Positions 43,938 to 53,459 of a stretch of DNA of 64,000 bases are shown one piece after another; positions within the stretch are counted from its first letter, which is position 1; the number at the start of each line of letters is the position of its first letter. Origin of the DNA: Bacteroides sp. GM023 (GTDB lineage Bacteria; Bacteroidota; Bacteroidia; Bacteroidales; Bacteroidaceae); NCBI RefSeq assembly GCF_014750685.1, contig NZ_JAAXGE010000012.1:19337-83336 (forward strand), in the 5' to 3' direction. The notes under the pieces are model-generated. The model was not told where the DNA came from. It did not search any database and was given only the letters and a program-made list of their open reading frames with translations. Position numbers and translations under genes: made by a program.

Positions 43938-44951
43938 ATGGAAGAAGAAAAAAAACATATTGACGAACTGATTGCAAACTATCTGACCGGAGGTTTGGAT
44001 GAAAATAATTTGTCTGAACTAAAGGCATGGATAGCTGCATCGGCTGAAAATGAGACCTATTTTATCCAGCAACGGGAAGTCTGGTTTTCAGCCGTGAGTC
44101 GTGAAGCTGCATCCATATATAATAAGAATAAAGCATTTGATACTTTCAGAGAACGCATACACAGCTCGAAGAAAGAGCAGAAACCTTTCCGACAGGGATT
44201 CCGCTTATCAGCCATGTGGCGTTATGCGGCAGTCGTCGCAGTGATAATCGCCGTAGGATACCTTTCATATTGGAGAGGTGAAGTAAATGTAAAAGATACC
44301 TTCGCCGATATTTCAGTAGAAGCCCCTTTAGGATCGAAAACCAAACTTTATCTGCCGGATGGCACATTAGTATGGCTCAATGCCGGTTCACGAATGACCT
44401 ATTCGCAAGGATTCGGAGTTGATAACCGTAAAGTCGAACTGGAAGGAGAAGGTTATTTTGAAGTCACGCGAAATGAAAAGATTCCTTTCTACGTAAAAAC
44501 GAAAGACCTGCAACTGCGGGTATTGGGAACGAAATTTAATTTCCGGGACTACCCTGAAGACCATGAAGTCGTTGTTTCCTTATTGGAAGGAAAAGTCGAA
44601 CTGAATAATATGTTGAAAAGCGAAAAAGAAGCCTTCCTGGCACCTGACGAAAGAGCCATATTAAATAAGTCAAACGGACTCATGACGGTAGAGTCGGTAG
44701 CAGCATCCAACGCTTCCCAGTGGACTGACGGTTACTTGTTTTTCGACGAAGAACTTCTGCCCGATATAGCCAAAGAACTGGAACGCAGCTACAATGTGAA
44801 GATTCACATAGCCAATGATTCTTTGAATAACTTCCGTTTCTACGGCAACTTTGTTCGTCGTGAGCAAAACATTCAGGAAGTACTGGACGCACTGGCATCC
44901 ACCGAAAAAATACAATATAAAATTGAAGAACGCAATATAACTATCTATTAA
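43938..44951 (+). CDS. FecR-family anti-sigma factor (PUL3)
   Basis: The 337-residue protein has the cytoplasmic sigma-binding part (HIDELIANYLTGGLDENNLS), one membrane helix near residues 92-110 (MWRYAAVVAVIIAVGYLSYW), the periplasmic FecR domain (LYLPDGTLVWLNAGSRMTYS, then EGYFEVTRNEKIPFYVKT) and the C-terminal part (IAKELERSYNVKIHI, then VLDALASTEKIQYKI) that faces an STN domain. It follows the sigma gene and precedes the STN-bearing susC by 276 bases. That gap contains the candidate antisense RNA. Confidence 0.93.
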   Translation: MEEEKKHIDELIANYLTGGLDENNLSELKAWIAASAENETYFIQQREVWFSAVSREAASIYNKNKAFDTFRERIHSSKKEQKPFRQGFRLSAMWRYAAVVAVIIAVGYLSYWRGEVNVKDTFADISVEAPLGSKTKLYLPDGTLVWLNAGSRMTYSQGFGVDNRKVELEGEGYFEVTRNEKIPFYVKTKDLQLRVLGTKFNFRDYPEDHEVVVSLLEGKVELNNMLKSEKEAFLAPDERAILNKSNGLMTVESVAASNASQWTDGYLFFDEELLPDIAKELERSYNVKIHIANDSLNNFRFYGNFVRREQNIQEVLDALASTEKIQYKIEERNITIY

Positions 44952-45063
44952 CCGGTTACCAGAGACGATATAATGCTATGATTGTTTAACCTTAAAAAAA
45001 ATGAGGAATATGAGTAAAGGAAATAATACGGAATAATCTTTAGAAAGCCAATAAGGAGAGATC

Positions 45064-45100
45064 ATAATAAAAGCCGGAAGATCTCGAACATCTTCCGGCT
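45064..45100 (-). terminator. Minus-strand intrinsic terminator in the PUL3 susC leader
   Basis: A perfect 11-bp stem pairs AGCCGGAAGAT (45072-45082) with ATCTTCCGGCT (45090-45100), loop 7 bases. On the minus strand it is followed by TTTTATTATG, a good T-tract. On the plus strand the following bases (CTTGAATC) are not T-rich. It therefore ends leftward transcripts. Confidence 0.78.
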
Positions 45101-45152
45101 CTTGAATCTCTTCTTTCAACAACTATCAAGTACGAATATGTTTTCAAGAGAG
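45064..45152 (-). ncRNA. Candidate antisense RNA upstream of PUL3 susC (DonS-like layout)
   Basis: The minus strand carries an exact -7 box TAACTTTG (45159-45166), with TTTT at 45185-45188 at about the -33 distance. Transcription would start near 45152 and stop at a strong intrinsic terminator (45064-45100), giving an RNA of about 85-90 nt complementary to the susC leader. Position and size match the cis-encoded DonS RNAs that repress PULs in B. fragilis. The equivalent arrangement in PUL1 supports the reading. Confidence 0.6.
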
Positions 45153-45227
45153 ATAATGCAAAGTTAGCAAAATACATCTCTTTTAAAACGAGTTATTCAA
45201 GTTTTAATTAAATAATTTGTTTATTTT

Positions 45228-48200
45228 ATGAATTACAGGAAGAAGGCCATATTAATGGTCGTGGCTCTCTTTTGCCTTAACATAGCCATATTGGCTCAGG
45301 CTGTTTCATTGAAAATGAATAATGTTTCAGTGAAAGAAGCAATGACGCAATTGAAGAATAAAAGCGGATATTCTTTTGTATATAAAGTCGGTGACCTGGA
45401 TACAAAGAAAACCGTGAATGTAAAGGCAGAGCAGTTGAATGAAGCCATCGATCAGATATTGTACGGGCAGAACGTCATCTATGAAGTAAAGGGAAAGAAC
45501 ATCATTGTTCAGAAAAGGCAAGAGCGGCAGAATACCTCGCAAGACGGTAAGAAACGCAAAATCACAGGAGTCGTGAATGATGCAAATGGAGAACCTATTA
45601 TTGGTGCTACGATAAAAGAGAAAGGAACCAACAATGGAACCGCATCCGATCTGAATGCGAAGTTTTCCCTGGAAGTATCACCGGGAGCTATCCTGGAAGT
45701 ATCTTATATCGGTTATCAGACACAAGAAGTAAAAGTAGGAGAGCGGGTTACCCTCTCTATTACGCTCAATGAAAATCAGCAAATACTGGATGAAGTGGTA
45801 GTAGTCGGCTATGGTACTACCTCCCGTAAAAACCTGACTACCTCTATTGCAACTGTCAAAACAGAAAAGATATCGAAAGCTGCTACCAGCAATATTTCCG
45901 GGATGTTACTCGGACGTGCTGCCGGTTTGCAGGCCACCGTTTCCAGTCCCCAGCCGGGTGGTGGCATAAACATATCCATTCGTGGTGGCGGTACTCCTAT
46001 CTATGTTGTAGATGGAGTCGTCATGCCCGGCGGATCTTTCGAAGTCGGCACGGGAAGCACTTCCCTTCCGTCTTCAGTCAATCGTGCCGGATTGGCAGGA
46101 TTAAACCCCAATGACATTGAGTCTATTGAAATCCTGAAAGATGCTTCTGCCGCAATCTACGGTATCGGTGCGGCAGATGGCGTTATCCTGGTTACGACTA
46201 AAAAAGGAAAGACAGGAAAACCGACGATTGTCTATGAAGGAAGTTACTCCATACAGAAACATTATCCCTATCTGGATGTGCTGAACGGCTCTGAAATGAT
46301 GAATATGGTTAATGTCTTTAGCAGGGAGAACTATTTATATGATAAAGGCCAATATCCTTATGGAAATACAGCCTATGATGGGAAATGGATACCTATCTTC
46401 ACCCCGACGCAGATAGCCAATGCACCGACTACCGATTGGGTGGATCAAGTCTTGAAAACAGGTGCGGTAACCAATCATAACCTGACCATTAGCGGAGGTT
46501 CGGAAAAGTTTAAATACTATTTAGGAGTTAATTACTACAAAGAAGATGCTACCGTTCATAATTCGGATATGCAACGTTATTCTTTGCGTACAAACATAAC
46601 TTCCCAGTTGACAGACTTTTTGAAGTTAACCACTATAGTCAACTTGAATCAGAACAATTATACAAATTCAACTGTCGGCGGAGATGTCGGAAACTTGAGA
46701 GACCAGGGAGCCGGAGCACTTTTCGGAGCAATATTCTATCCCTCATATCTTCCCATATATGACGATGAAGGGAAATATAACGTTTTTAGCCGTACGCCCA
46801 ATCCCGTTTCCATGCAGGATATAAATGATAAATCCGAGCAAAGCGGATGTTATATGAATTTCTCATTGGATGTTGATATTATTAAGAATATGCTTTCAGC
46901 CAGAGTTCTATATGGTTTGAATAAGGAAAATACCTCCCGTGATTCCTATATTCCTTCTGATATTTACTATGCACTACAACGCAAATCCAGGGGAAACTTA
47001 GGATATGGAAAGAGGCAGCAAAGTACACTGGAAGGAACATTGACCTTTCAACACAAGTTTGGAGAAATTGTAGATATGAACTTGATGGCAGGTATGGGAC
47101 GTTATCTTGATAGTGGCGATGGTTCGGATTTATCTTACGAGAATGCCAATGACCATATTCAGGGAAGTAGTGTCGGGATGGCAGACGGCCCTTTCTATCC
47201 GACCTCATATAAATATAAGAATGAAAAGAGATCCCAATTTGTTAGAGGTAGTTTCGATTTATTCGGGCGATATGTAGTATCCGCTTCATTGCGTCGTGAT
47301 GGTACGGATAAATTCTTTCCCAGTAAGAAATATGCCCTGTTTCCATCCGTATCTCTTGCGTGGAAAATGAATGAAGAGTCGTTTATCAAAAATATCTCCT
47401 GGATCAATATGTTGAAACTAAGAGCCAGTTATGGTGAAACAGGTAGTGACAATTTGGGTACCACTTTATATGGTATTGTGACTACCACCCGTGAGGATGT
47501 CCAGTTCAGCAACAATTCTGTGACCTATATTCCGTACATACTGTCCGGTGCCAACTACGAAGATGTGACCTGGCAAAAGACAGTAATGAAAAACATCGGA
47601 TTAGATTTCTCTATTTTCAGAGATAGAATCTGGGGTAGTATAGATGTATTCCGTAATGACGTAACCCATTTGCTGGGAACGGCTCCGACTGAACTATTAG
47701 GGATGCACGGAACGCGTCCGATTAACGGAGGACATTATAAACGTACCGGAGTAGATGTGAGCTTGAATTCATTGAATCTCCAGACCCGCGATTTTAAATG
47801 GACATCTCAGATTACGATGTCTCATTACAATGCAACATGGATAGAGCGTATGCCCAATTACGATTATCAAAAATATCAGAAAAGGAAAAATGAGCCGATG
47901 AATGCATACTACTATTACAAAACGACAGGTCTTATCAGTATGGATAAGAGTAATATGCCCGAATCGCAACGCTCGTTGGGTGCTGCCGCATGTATGCCCG
48001 GCTATCCTATCATTGAGGACAAGAATGGTGACGGAATAATTGACGTGAATGATTCCTATATGGACAATCAGCTTCCGAAGTTATATTTTGGATTTGGTAA
48101 TACATTCACATGGAAGAACTTTGATTTGGATATATTCATGTACGGACAGTTAGGAGTGAAGAAATGGAATAACGCCTATAGTTATAGTGCTGATGCAGCC

Positions 48201-48593
48201 AATCTTTCCAAAGGAGTCGATGCTCATAATGTTGGTATCTATTCATATTATATATGGAATACCCAAACAAATCCCGACGGACGTTTCCCCGGAATCGCCA
48301 TAAACAAGTCAGTGGCTTTACCCGAAAATCTGGGTATTGATTATTTGAGGGAGAATGCATCTTACGTACGTGTAAGAAACATTACTTTAGGATATAATCT
48401 GGGTCCCAAGGAATTGTCTGTATTTAAAGGATATATAAGAGGAATACGTGTATTCGTTGATTTTCAGAACCCTTTCACATTCACCAAATATAAAGGCTAT
48501 GACCCTGAAATCAATACATCTTCTTCCAATTTAACCGGAGGACAATATCCACAGATGAGAGTTTATTCAATAGGTGCAAAGTTAACTTTCTAA
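45228..48593 (+). CDS. SusC-family TonB-dependent transporter with STN domain (PUL3)
   Basis: The 1121-residue protein has a signal peptide ending in AILAQ, an STN domain (about 25-95, VSLKMNNVSVKEAMTQLKNK), a carboxypeptidase-regulatory-like domain (about 110-190), then LDEVVVVGYGTTSRKNLTTS, a plug with ILKDASAAIYGIGAADGV and a barrel ending in YSIGAKLTF. The STN domain connects it to the FecR/ECF pair directly upstream. It shares long near-identical stretches with the PUL1 SusC, for example SIATVKTEKIS, SRGNLGYG/RGHLGYVE regions and the RRDGTDKFFP barrel motif. It forms the outer-membrane importer with the SusD encoded 10 bases downstream. Confidence 0.95.
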   Translation: MNYRKKAILMVVALFCLNIAILAQAVSLKMNNVSVKEAMTQLKNKSGYSFVYKVGDLDTKKTVNVKAEQLNEAIDQILYGQNVIYEVKGKNIIVQKRQERQNTSQDGKKRKITGVVNDANGEPIIGATIKEKGTNNGTASDLNAKFSLEVSPGAILEVSYIGYQTQEVKVGERVTLSITLNENQQILDEVVVVGYGTTSRKNLTTSIATVKTEKISKAATSNISGMLLGRAAGLQATVSSPQPGGGINISIRGGGTPIYVVDGVVMPGGSFEVGTGSTSLPSSVNRAGLAGLNPNDIESIEILKDASAAIYGIGAADGVILVTTKKGKTGKPTIVYEGSYSIQKHYPYLDVLNGSEMMNMVNVFSRENYLYDKGQYPYGNTAYDGKWIPIFTPTQIANAPTTDWVDQVLKTGAVTNHNLTISGGSEKFKYYLGVNYYKEDATVHNSDMQRYSLRTNITSQLTDFLKLTTIVNLNQNNYTNSTVGGDVGNLRDQGAGALFGAIFYPSYLPIYDDEGKYNVFSRTPNPVSMQDINDKSEQSGCYMNFSLDVDIIKNMLSARVLYGLNKENTSRDSYIPSDIYYALQRKSRGNLGYGKRQQSTLEGTLTFQHKFGEIVDMNLMAGMGRYLDSGDGSDLSYENANDHIQGSSVGMADGPFYPTSYKYKNEKRSQFVRGSFDLFGRYVVSASLRRDGTDKFFPSKKYALFPSVSLAWKMNEESFIKNISWINMLKLRASYGETGSDNLGTTLYGIVTTTREDVQFSNNSVTYIPYILSGANYEDVTWQKTVMKNIGLDFSIFRDRIWGSIDVFRNDVTHLLGTAPTELLGMHGTRPINGGHYKRTGVDVSLNSLNLQTRDFKWTSQITMSHYNATWIERMPNYDYQKYQKRKNEPMNAYYYYKTTGLISMDKSNMPESQRSLGAAACMPGYPIIEDKNGDGIIDVNDSYMDNQLPKLYFGFGNTFTWKNFDLDIFMYGQLGVKKWNNAYSYSADAANLSKGVDAHNVGIYSYYIWNTQTNPDGRFPGIAINKSVALPENLGIDYLRENASYVRVRNITLGYNLGPKELSVFKGYIRGIRVFVDFQNPFTFTKYKGYDPEINTSSSNLTGGQYPQMRVYSIGAKLTF

Positions 48594-48603
48594 ACTTCAA
48601 GCT

Positions 48604-50259
48604 ATGAAATCTAATAAATTATGTCGTATGAAAAAGAAGATTTTTTTACCAATGCTTGTTTCCTTGCAACTATTATTCGGAAGTTGTGAGAATAATTTTG
48701 ATCCTTATATTTACGGGGCTCTGTTGCAGGGCGAATATCCGTCTACAGAGCAGGAATATGTTTCTTATATGATGGTTTGTTACTTACCCTATACCACGGT
48801 CTGGACATATGATATGGGCTCAGGTGGTTTGCAACATGGCATACATATACCGTCGGGAGGGGCAGTGCGTATGTTTGATACCGCTTCCGATATATGTGCG
48901 CCTGCTACGACAGTCGGAGCAGACTGGGAACGGTTCAGTAAAGGAGATTATAGTAACTGCTTTTACTACAGGCGTGGAAATGTGGACGATGGTGGCAACT
49001 TGAACCATTTCCCGAAAACAGCCCAGATCACCCGCATGACAGAAGTGATCGGAACGCTGGAAAAAGCTCCCCTGACAGCCTTGACAGAAGAAAAGAAGAA
49101 TAACCTAATCGGAGAAGCGCGTCTGTGTCGCGGACTGATGATGTACTTCTTGCTGCATGTCTATGGTCCTGTTCCGGTGATTTTAGATCCTGAGAAAGTA
49201 ATTGATCCGGAAGCTTTGTCAAATACCGTACGTCCATCTTTGGATGAAATGACCCAATGGATAACGGATGACTTGGAGTTTGCCGCAAAGAACGCCCCTG
49301 AAGTTGCTCCCGACTTAGGACGCTATACACGTGATTATGCCCGTTTCTGCCTGATGAAACATTGCCTGAACGAAGGTGAACATATGGAAGGCTATTATCA
49401 AAGAGCCATTGATATGTATAATGAACTCAATACAGGCAAGTATGATCTGTTTAAGACTGGAAGTACCCCGTACGTCGACCTGTTTAAGAACGCCAATAAG
49501 TTCAACGAAGAGATAATTATGGCCGTTAGCTGTAGTCCCACTGCGGATGGTAATCCGAAACATGGAAACGCGAACCCTTTCCTGATGTGGGCATTGCCGT
49601 CTGACATAGCCAAAGGTGATCCTTTCCCAATGGGAGGCGGATGGTTCCAGGCGTTCAGCATGGATAAGAAATACTATGACGCTTTCGAAAGTAATGACGG
49701 GCGGTTGAAGACTATTGTTACCAGTTATAAAGATAAAAATGGAGTGACAGTCAATAAAGATAACCTGGGAGTGCGGTGGAACGGATATATCATGAATAAG
49801 TTTCCCCAAGAAACAATGACGACCTTTCAGGGCACAGACATTCCTTTGGCAAGATGGGCCGACGTATTGCTAATGTATGCGGAAGCAGAAGTACGTAAAA
49901 GCGGAACTCTTCCCACTATGGCTGCCAAAGAAGCTGTGAATAGTGTACGGCGAAGAGCGGGGCTTTCAAATTTGCCGGACGTGGCAACCAACACCAAGGA
50001 TGCATTTTTGAATGCTATCTTGATAGAACGGGGACATGAACTCTTTTATGAAGGTAATCGTAAGATTGACCTGATCCGTTTTAATAAGTATGCCCAAGAG
50101 ATGTATAAAGCCAAGGGAGTTTTGCCAACTCATCAATATATGCCGGTTCCTAACTATGCGGTTGAGCAGGCAGTATCTTACGGGAAGGAACTGAAGCAGA
50201 CTTGGGAGCGTTCCGGTTGGGCGGACGACAAGAGTAAAGCGCAGCAAAATATAAATTAA
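48604..50259 (+). CDS. SusD-family surface lipoprotein (PUL3)
   Basis: The 551-residue protein has a lipoprotein signal ending in LLFGSC; a start at 48628 (MKKKIFLP) would give the tidier signal peptide. It shows the same landmarks as the PUL1 SusD: CENNFDPYIYG, EARLCRGLMMYFLLHVYGPV, GTDIPLARWADVLLMYAEAE and RGHELFYEGNRKIDLIRF. It caps the SusC encoded upstream. The middle third (glycan-contact region) is less similar to PUL1 than the ends, as expected if the two loci recognise different glycans. Confidence 0.95.
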   Translation: MKSNKLCRMKKKIFLPMLVSLQLLFGSCENNFDPYIYGALLQGEYPSTEQEYVSYMMVCYLPYTTVWTYDMGSGGLQHGIHIPSGGAVRMFDTASDICAPATTVGADWERFSKGDYSNCFYYRRGNVDDGGNLNHFPKTAQITRMTEVIGTLEKAPLTALTEEKKNNLIGEARLCRGLMMYFLLHVYGPVPVILDPEKVIDPEALSNTVRPSLDEMTQWITDDLEFAAKNAPEVAPDLGRYTRDYARFCLMKHCLNEGEHMEGYYQRAIDMYNELNTGKYDLFKTGSTPYVDLFKNANKFNEEIIMAVSCSPTADGNPKHGNANPFLMWALPSDIAKGDPFPMGGGWFQAFSMDKKYYDAFESNDGRLKTIVTSYKDKNGVTVNKDNLGVRWNGYIMNKFPQETMTTFQGTDIPLARWADVLLMYAEAEVRKSGTLPTMAAKEAVNSVRRRAGLSNLPDVATNTKDAFLNAILIERGHELFYEGNRKIDLIRFNKYAQEMYKAKGVLPTHQYMPVPNYAVEQAVSYGKELKQTWERSGWADDKSKAQQNIN

Positions 50260-50281
50260 ACCTATTAACTAAATTAAAGAT

Positions 50282-51289
50282 ATGAAACGTATGAGTTACT
50301 ATATAATCGGTCTGTTATTGTCACTGATAAGTTGGGCATGCTCAGATAATGCAGAAACAAATAGAGATGAAATACCTGTGGAAACAAACGGTGGATATTT
50401 ATTCGCCTTCATGTCCAATGCCAATTATGGAAAATTATTTTATGCCGTTTCACGGGATGGAATCAACTGGGAAACGCTCAATAAAGGTAGAATTATCAAT
50501 AGTGCCTATATTGGACATCCGGACATTTGTCAGGGACGTGACGGAGCTTACTATATGATTGCGGTGAATCCGTTGGCATTATGGCGTTCGGAAGATCTGG
50601 TGACATGGACTACTACCGGGATGGATGAAATGATTTTTGATCGCAGTAATGCGCAGGGATTTTATACCACTTATTATTGGGGAGCACCCAAAATGTTTTA
50701 CGACAAAGATAGCGACCAGTATATCATAAGCTGGCATGCCTGCAATGACCCGGATAAAGACGACTGGGACAGTATGCGCACTTTGTATGTACTGACAAAG
50801 GATTTTGAAACTTACACAGAACCTCAGAAGCTGTTTAACTTTACAGGTACAGATGAGAGTATGGCTATCATTGATGCTATTATCCGTAAGATAGATGGTG
50901 TGTATTATGCAATCATGAAAGATGAACGCGACCCGAGTGACGCTCCGGAAACAGGCAAGACTGTACGTATAGCTACTTCCTCCAACCTGACAGGTCCATA
51001 TACGAACCCGGGAGCTCCTGTCACTCCGAATGATATGATGCGTGAAGCGCCTATTCTCGTTGAGAGACCCAATCATAGTGGTTGGTTTATTTATGCGGAG
51101 TCCTATGCGAGCAGACCTTATGGCTATCATTTATTTCAGTCGGAGTCTATAGATGGCCCATGGAAAGAGCGCACTTTCTCCGGTCCAAATGTTAAGGACG
51201 GTACGGAAAGATCCGGCGCAAGACATGGCTGCATTGTAAAAGTGAACGAAACGATTTATCAGGCTGTGCTGAAAGCATATAAAAAATAA
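50282..51289 (+). CDS. GH43-like five-bladed-propeller lipoprotein, probable glycosidase
   Basis: The 335-residue protein has a lipoprotein signal ending in LISWAC. Repeated propeller strands are evident: LFYAVSRDGINWETLNKG, GHPDICQGRDGAYYMIAV, LALWRSEDLVTWTTTGMD, YWGAPKMFYDKDSDQYIISW and GYHLFQSESIDGPWKERTF. This is the layout of GH43/GH32-type (clan F/J) folds. I could not assign all three acidic catalytic residues, so binding without catalysis, or another propeller family, cannot be excluded. It lies between susD and the SusE-like gene, an unusual place for an enzyme, suggesting a surface-exposed role. Confidence 0.72.
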   Translation: MKRMSYYIIGLLLSLISWACSDNAETNRDEIPVETNGGYLFAFMSNANYGKLFYAVSRDGINWETLNKGRIINSAYIGHPDICQGRDGAYYMIAVNPLALWRSEDLVTWTTTGMDEMIFDRSNAQGFYTTYYWGAPKMFYDKDSDQYIISWHACNDPDKDDWDSMRTLYVLTKDFETYTEPQKLFNFTGTDESMAIIDAIIRKIDGVYYAIMKDERDPSDAPETGKTVRIATSSNLTGPYTNPGAPVTPNDMMREAPILVERPNHSGWFIYAESYASRPYGYHLFQSESIDGPWKERTFSGPNVKDGTERSGARHGCIVKVNETIYQAVLKAYKK

Positions 51290-51315
51290 ATGTATAATTT
51301 TAATATGACTGCATT

Positions 51316-53367
51316 ATGAAATATTATATATATACTGTTTTGCTGTTTCTGTTGGCGGTATCTTGTAGCGATGACGTACAGAAATGGGATAACTGGCCGG
51401 AATGGAAACTCATCTCTCCCCTGTCTGTAGGTGGAGAGGTGTTGGATGAAGAAATTTACTCTAACTTTCAAGGGAAAAAGATTCATCTGGAGAAAGGGCA
51501 AGAAGTCGAATTTTCCGGAGTTGATGGGGTGGAATCTATTCTTCCGTCGGATTACTTTGAATATATATCAGGGAATAAGGCTCGTTTTAAGGGAGCGACA
51601 GATGATTACAGTGCGATTTATGATGCTGCTAACGAACTTCTGTATATAGAAAAAGCCGGTGCCACCTATCCTGAAGGTTTGTGGTTTTGCGGAGCCAATT
51701 GGGGACATCCGCAGGCGGGAATAGTAACAACGAACGGTTGGAGCATGAATGGGCCTAACAATGTGCTTTATTGCTATAAAAGTGGGGATAATGTGTTTCA
51801 GCTTACTATCTATTTGGCTAATAATTTCTCTTTCAAATTCTTCAAGCGTAGAGGCTGGGGAGAAGGTGATAATGAGATAACTACGCTTCCTGAAGACAAT
51901 ATAACCCTTACCACTCCATTTCTGGTGGCGGGAAAAAGCGGTGGTGATTTTATTCCCGGACCTCTGTTTCAACCGGGAATATATCTTATTACACTTGATT
52001 TGAATAACAATACCTGTACTTTTGAACCTAAAGATGAGAATATTAAAGAACAGTCTTTCCTGATTAACGGTCAGGAAATGGGAATATTAAGTGAGGCTGC
52101 TTCATACCTCGGTGTTGCGTTGGAACTTCAGACAGGAGACGAAGTTACCTTTGAAAACTTTAGTGATGTAAGAAAAATGCTTCAACCGGATTTTTTTGAA
52201 GGTATTTCCAAAACTAAAGCAAAATTTATAGGTACGGATGGCAGCTATAAACTGTTTTATGATCCGGTAAATAAGTTGATGTATCTGGAGAACCGTTCTG
52301 TTACTTATCCCGAAGGATTATGGATTTGCGGAGGAAGTTTTGGGCATCCTCAAGCAGGAAGGGCAACTGTCGGATCATGGACTTTTAATACCCCTGGCGA
52401 CGTATTCCAATGTGTGAAAGTGGCTGATAATATTTTTGAGACAACTCTTTACCTGGTAAAAGAATTCAAGTTTAAGCTCTACAAACAACGTTCTTGGGGA
52501 GCAGAATTGGGAAGTACAACCGTTAATCCTCAACCTGTAGACTTCATAGGCAAAGGATGGTTCTACAGTGATCCGGCAACAGGTGGTACAGGCGGTGGAC
52601 ATTTTACCGGTGATTTTGTAGCAGGTCCGGAGTTTACTCCGGGGGTATATCGTGTCCGGATAGATTTGAATAAAAACATATGTATGTTTATTGATAAGGT
52701 AGATGAGAGTCAGCTCAAGCCGGAGTCGTATAAGATTAACGGTACGGAATTAATCCAATCGGATATTTTAGGCTATATCAGTGCAGAGTTGAATCTTATG
52801 AAAGGTCATATCGTCGATTTTGAAGGATTTAGCTATTTGGATTATATGCTTCAACCGGAATATTTTGCGAAAGAGAATGGGCAATATAAGTTTACTGTTC
52901 CCGATGGTAAATATAAGATTTCTTACAATAATAATAGAGAACTTGTATTTGTGGAGAAGATGACTGCCGCAACATATCCTGAAGTAATATGGATTACCGG
53001 AGCAGCTTTTGGCCATCCTAAAATAAGTGGACTGCTTAATGATGATATTGCGAATTGGGGATGGAGCAATCCTAAAGATTTTGTATGCTGTGTGGCTACT
53101 GACAATAATATCTATGAAACCAACTTACTCTTGAAGGATAATTTCATGTTTAGATTTTATAACGGTAAGAATAACTGGAATAATGGAGTCAGTTCATTTG
53201 ATGTAACTATTATATCTGAAGGTGATTTTATAGCCCGGGGTGGTTATTGGGATGGAGATCTGTGGAAGGAGACAGAGAACTTCGGTCCGGGAACTAATTT
53301 CAGGGCCGGTATATACCATGTTAAACTGGATATGAATGCGAAGACATGTACATTTACAAGAAAATGA
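51316..53367 (+). CDS. SusE-like surface glycan-binding lipoprotein with three tandem modules (PUL3)
   Basis: The 683-residue protein has a lipoprotein signal ending in LLAVSC and the same WDNWPEWK linker type as the PUL1 protein. Three copies of one module of about 220 residues follow, recognisable by YPEGLWFCGANWGHPQAG (about 117), YPEGLWICGGSFGHPQAG (about 333) and YPEVIWITGAAFGHPKISG (about 555), each ending with a GPxFxxGxYxxxxDxN strand. The PUL1 protein has one such module. Multiple modules would raise avidity for a long glycan at the surface. The aromatic WxCGxxxGHPQ loop is a likely contact site. A terminator follows, so downstream genes may be expressed at a lower level. Confidence 0.85.
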   Translation: MKYYIYTVLLFLLAVSCSDDVQKWDNWPEWKLISPLSVGGEVLDEEIYSNFQGKKIHLEKGQEVEFSGVDGVESILPSDYFEYISGNKARFKGATDDYSAIYDAANELLYIEKAGATYPEGLWFCGANWGHPQAGIVTTNGWSMNGPNNVLYCYKSGDNVFQLTIYLANNFSFKFFKRRGWGEGDNEITTLPEDNITLTTPFLVAGKSGGDFIPGPLFQPGIYLITLDLNNNTCTFEPKDENIKEQSFLINGQEMGILSEAASYLGVALELQTGDEVTFENFSDVRKMLQPDFFEGISKTKAKFIGTDGSYKLFYDPVNKLMYLENRSVTYPEGLWICGGSFGHPQAGRATVGSWTFNTPGDVFQCVKVADNIFETTLYLVKEFKFKLYKQRSWGAELGSTTVNPQPVDFIGKGWFYSDPATGGTGGGHFTGDFVAGPEFTPGVYRVRIDLNKNICMFIDKVDESQLKPESYKINGTELIQSDILGYISAELNLMKGHIVDFEGFSYLDYMLQPEYFAKENGQYKFTVPDGKYKISYNNNRELVFVEKMTAATYPEVIWITGAAFGHPKISGLLNDDIANWGWSNPKDFVCCVATDNNIYETNLLLKDNFMFRFYNGKNNWNNGVSSFDVTIISEGDFIARGGYWDGDLWKETENFGPGTNFRAGIYHVKLDMNAKTCTFTRK

Positions 53368-53402
53368 TACATTGAAATAGACTTAATATTAAAATAAAAA
53401 TG

Positions 53403-53436
53403 AAGAGGCCGGGTTATTGCTGACGCGACCTCTTTA
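53403..53436 (+). terminator. Possible intrinsic terminator inside PUL3
   Basis: Arms AAGAGGCCG and CGCGACCTCTT (53403-53434) form an imperfect GC-rich stem followed by TATATA. It lies between the SusE-like gene and GH42 and could reduce read-through from the binding genes into the enzyme genes. Confidence 0.6.
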
Positions 53437-53459
53437 TATATAATCTAAAAATAATATTC

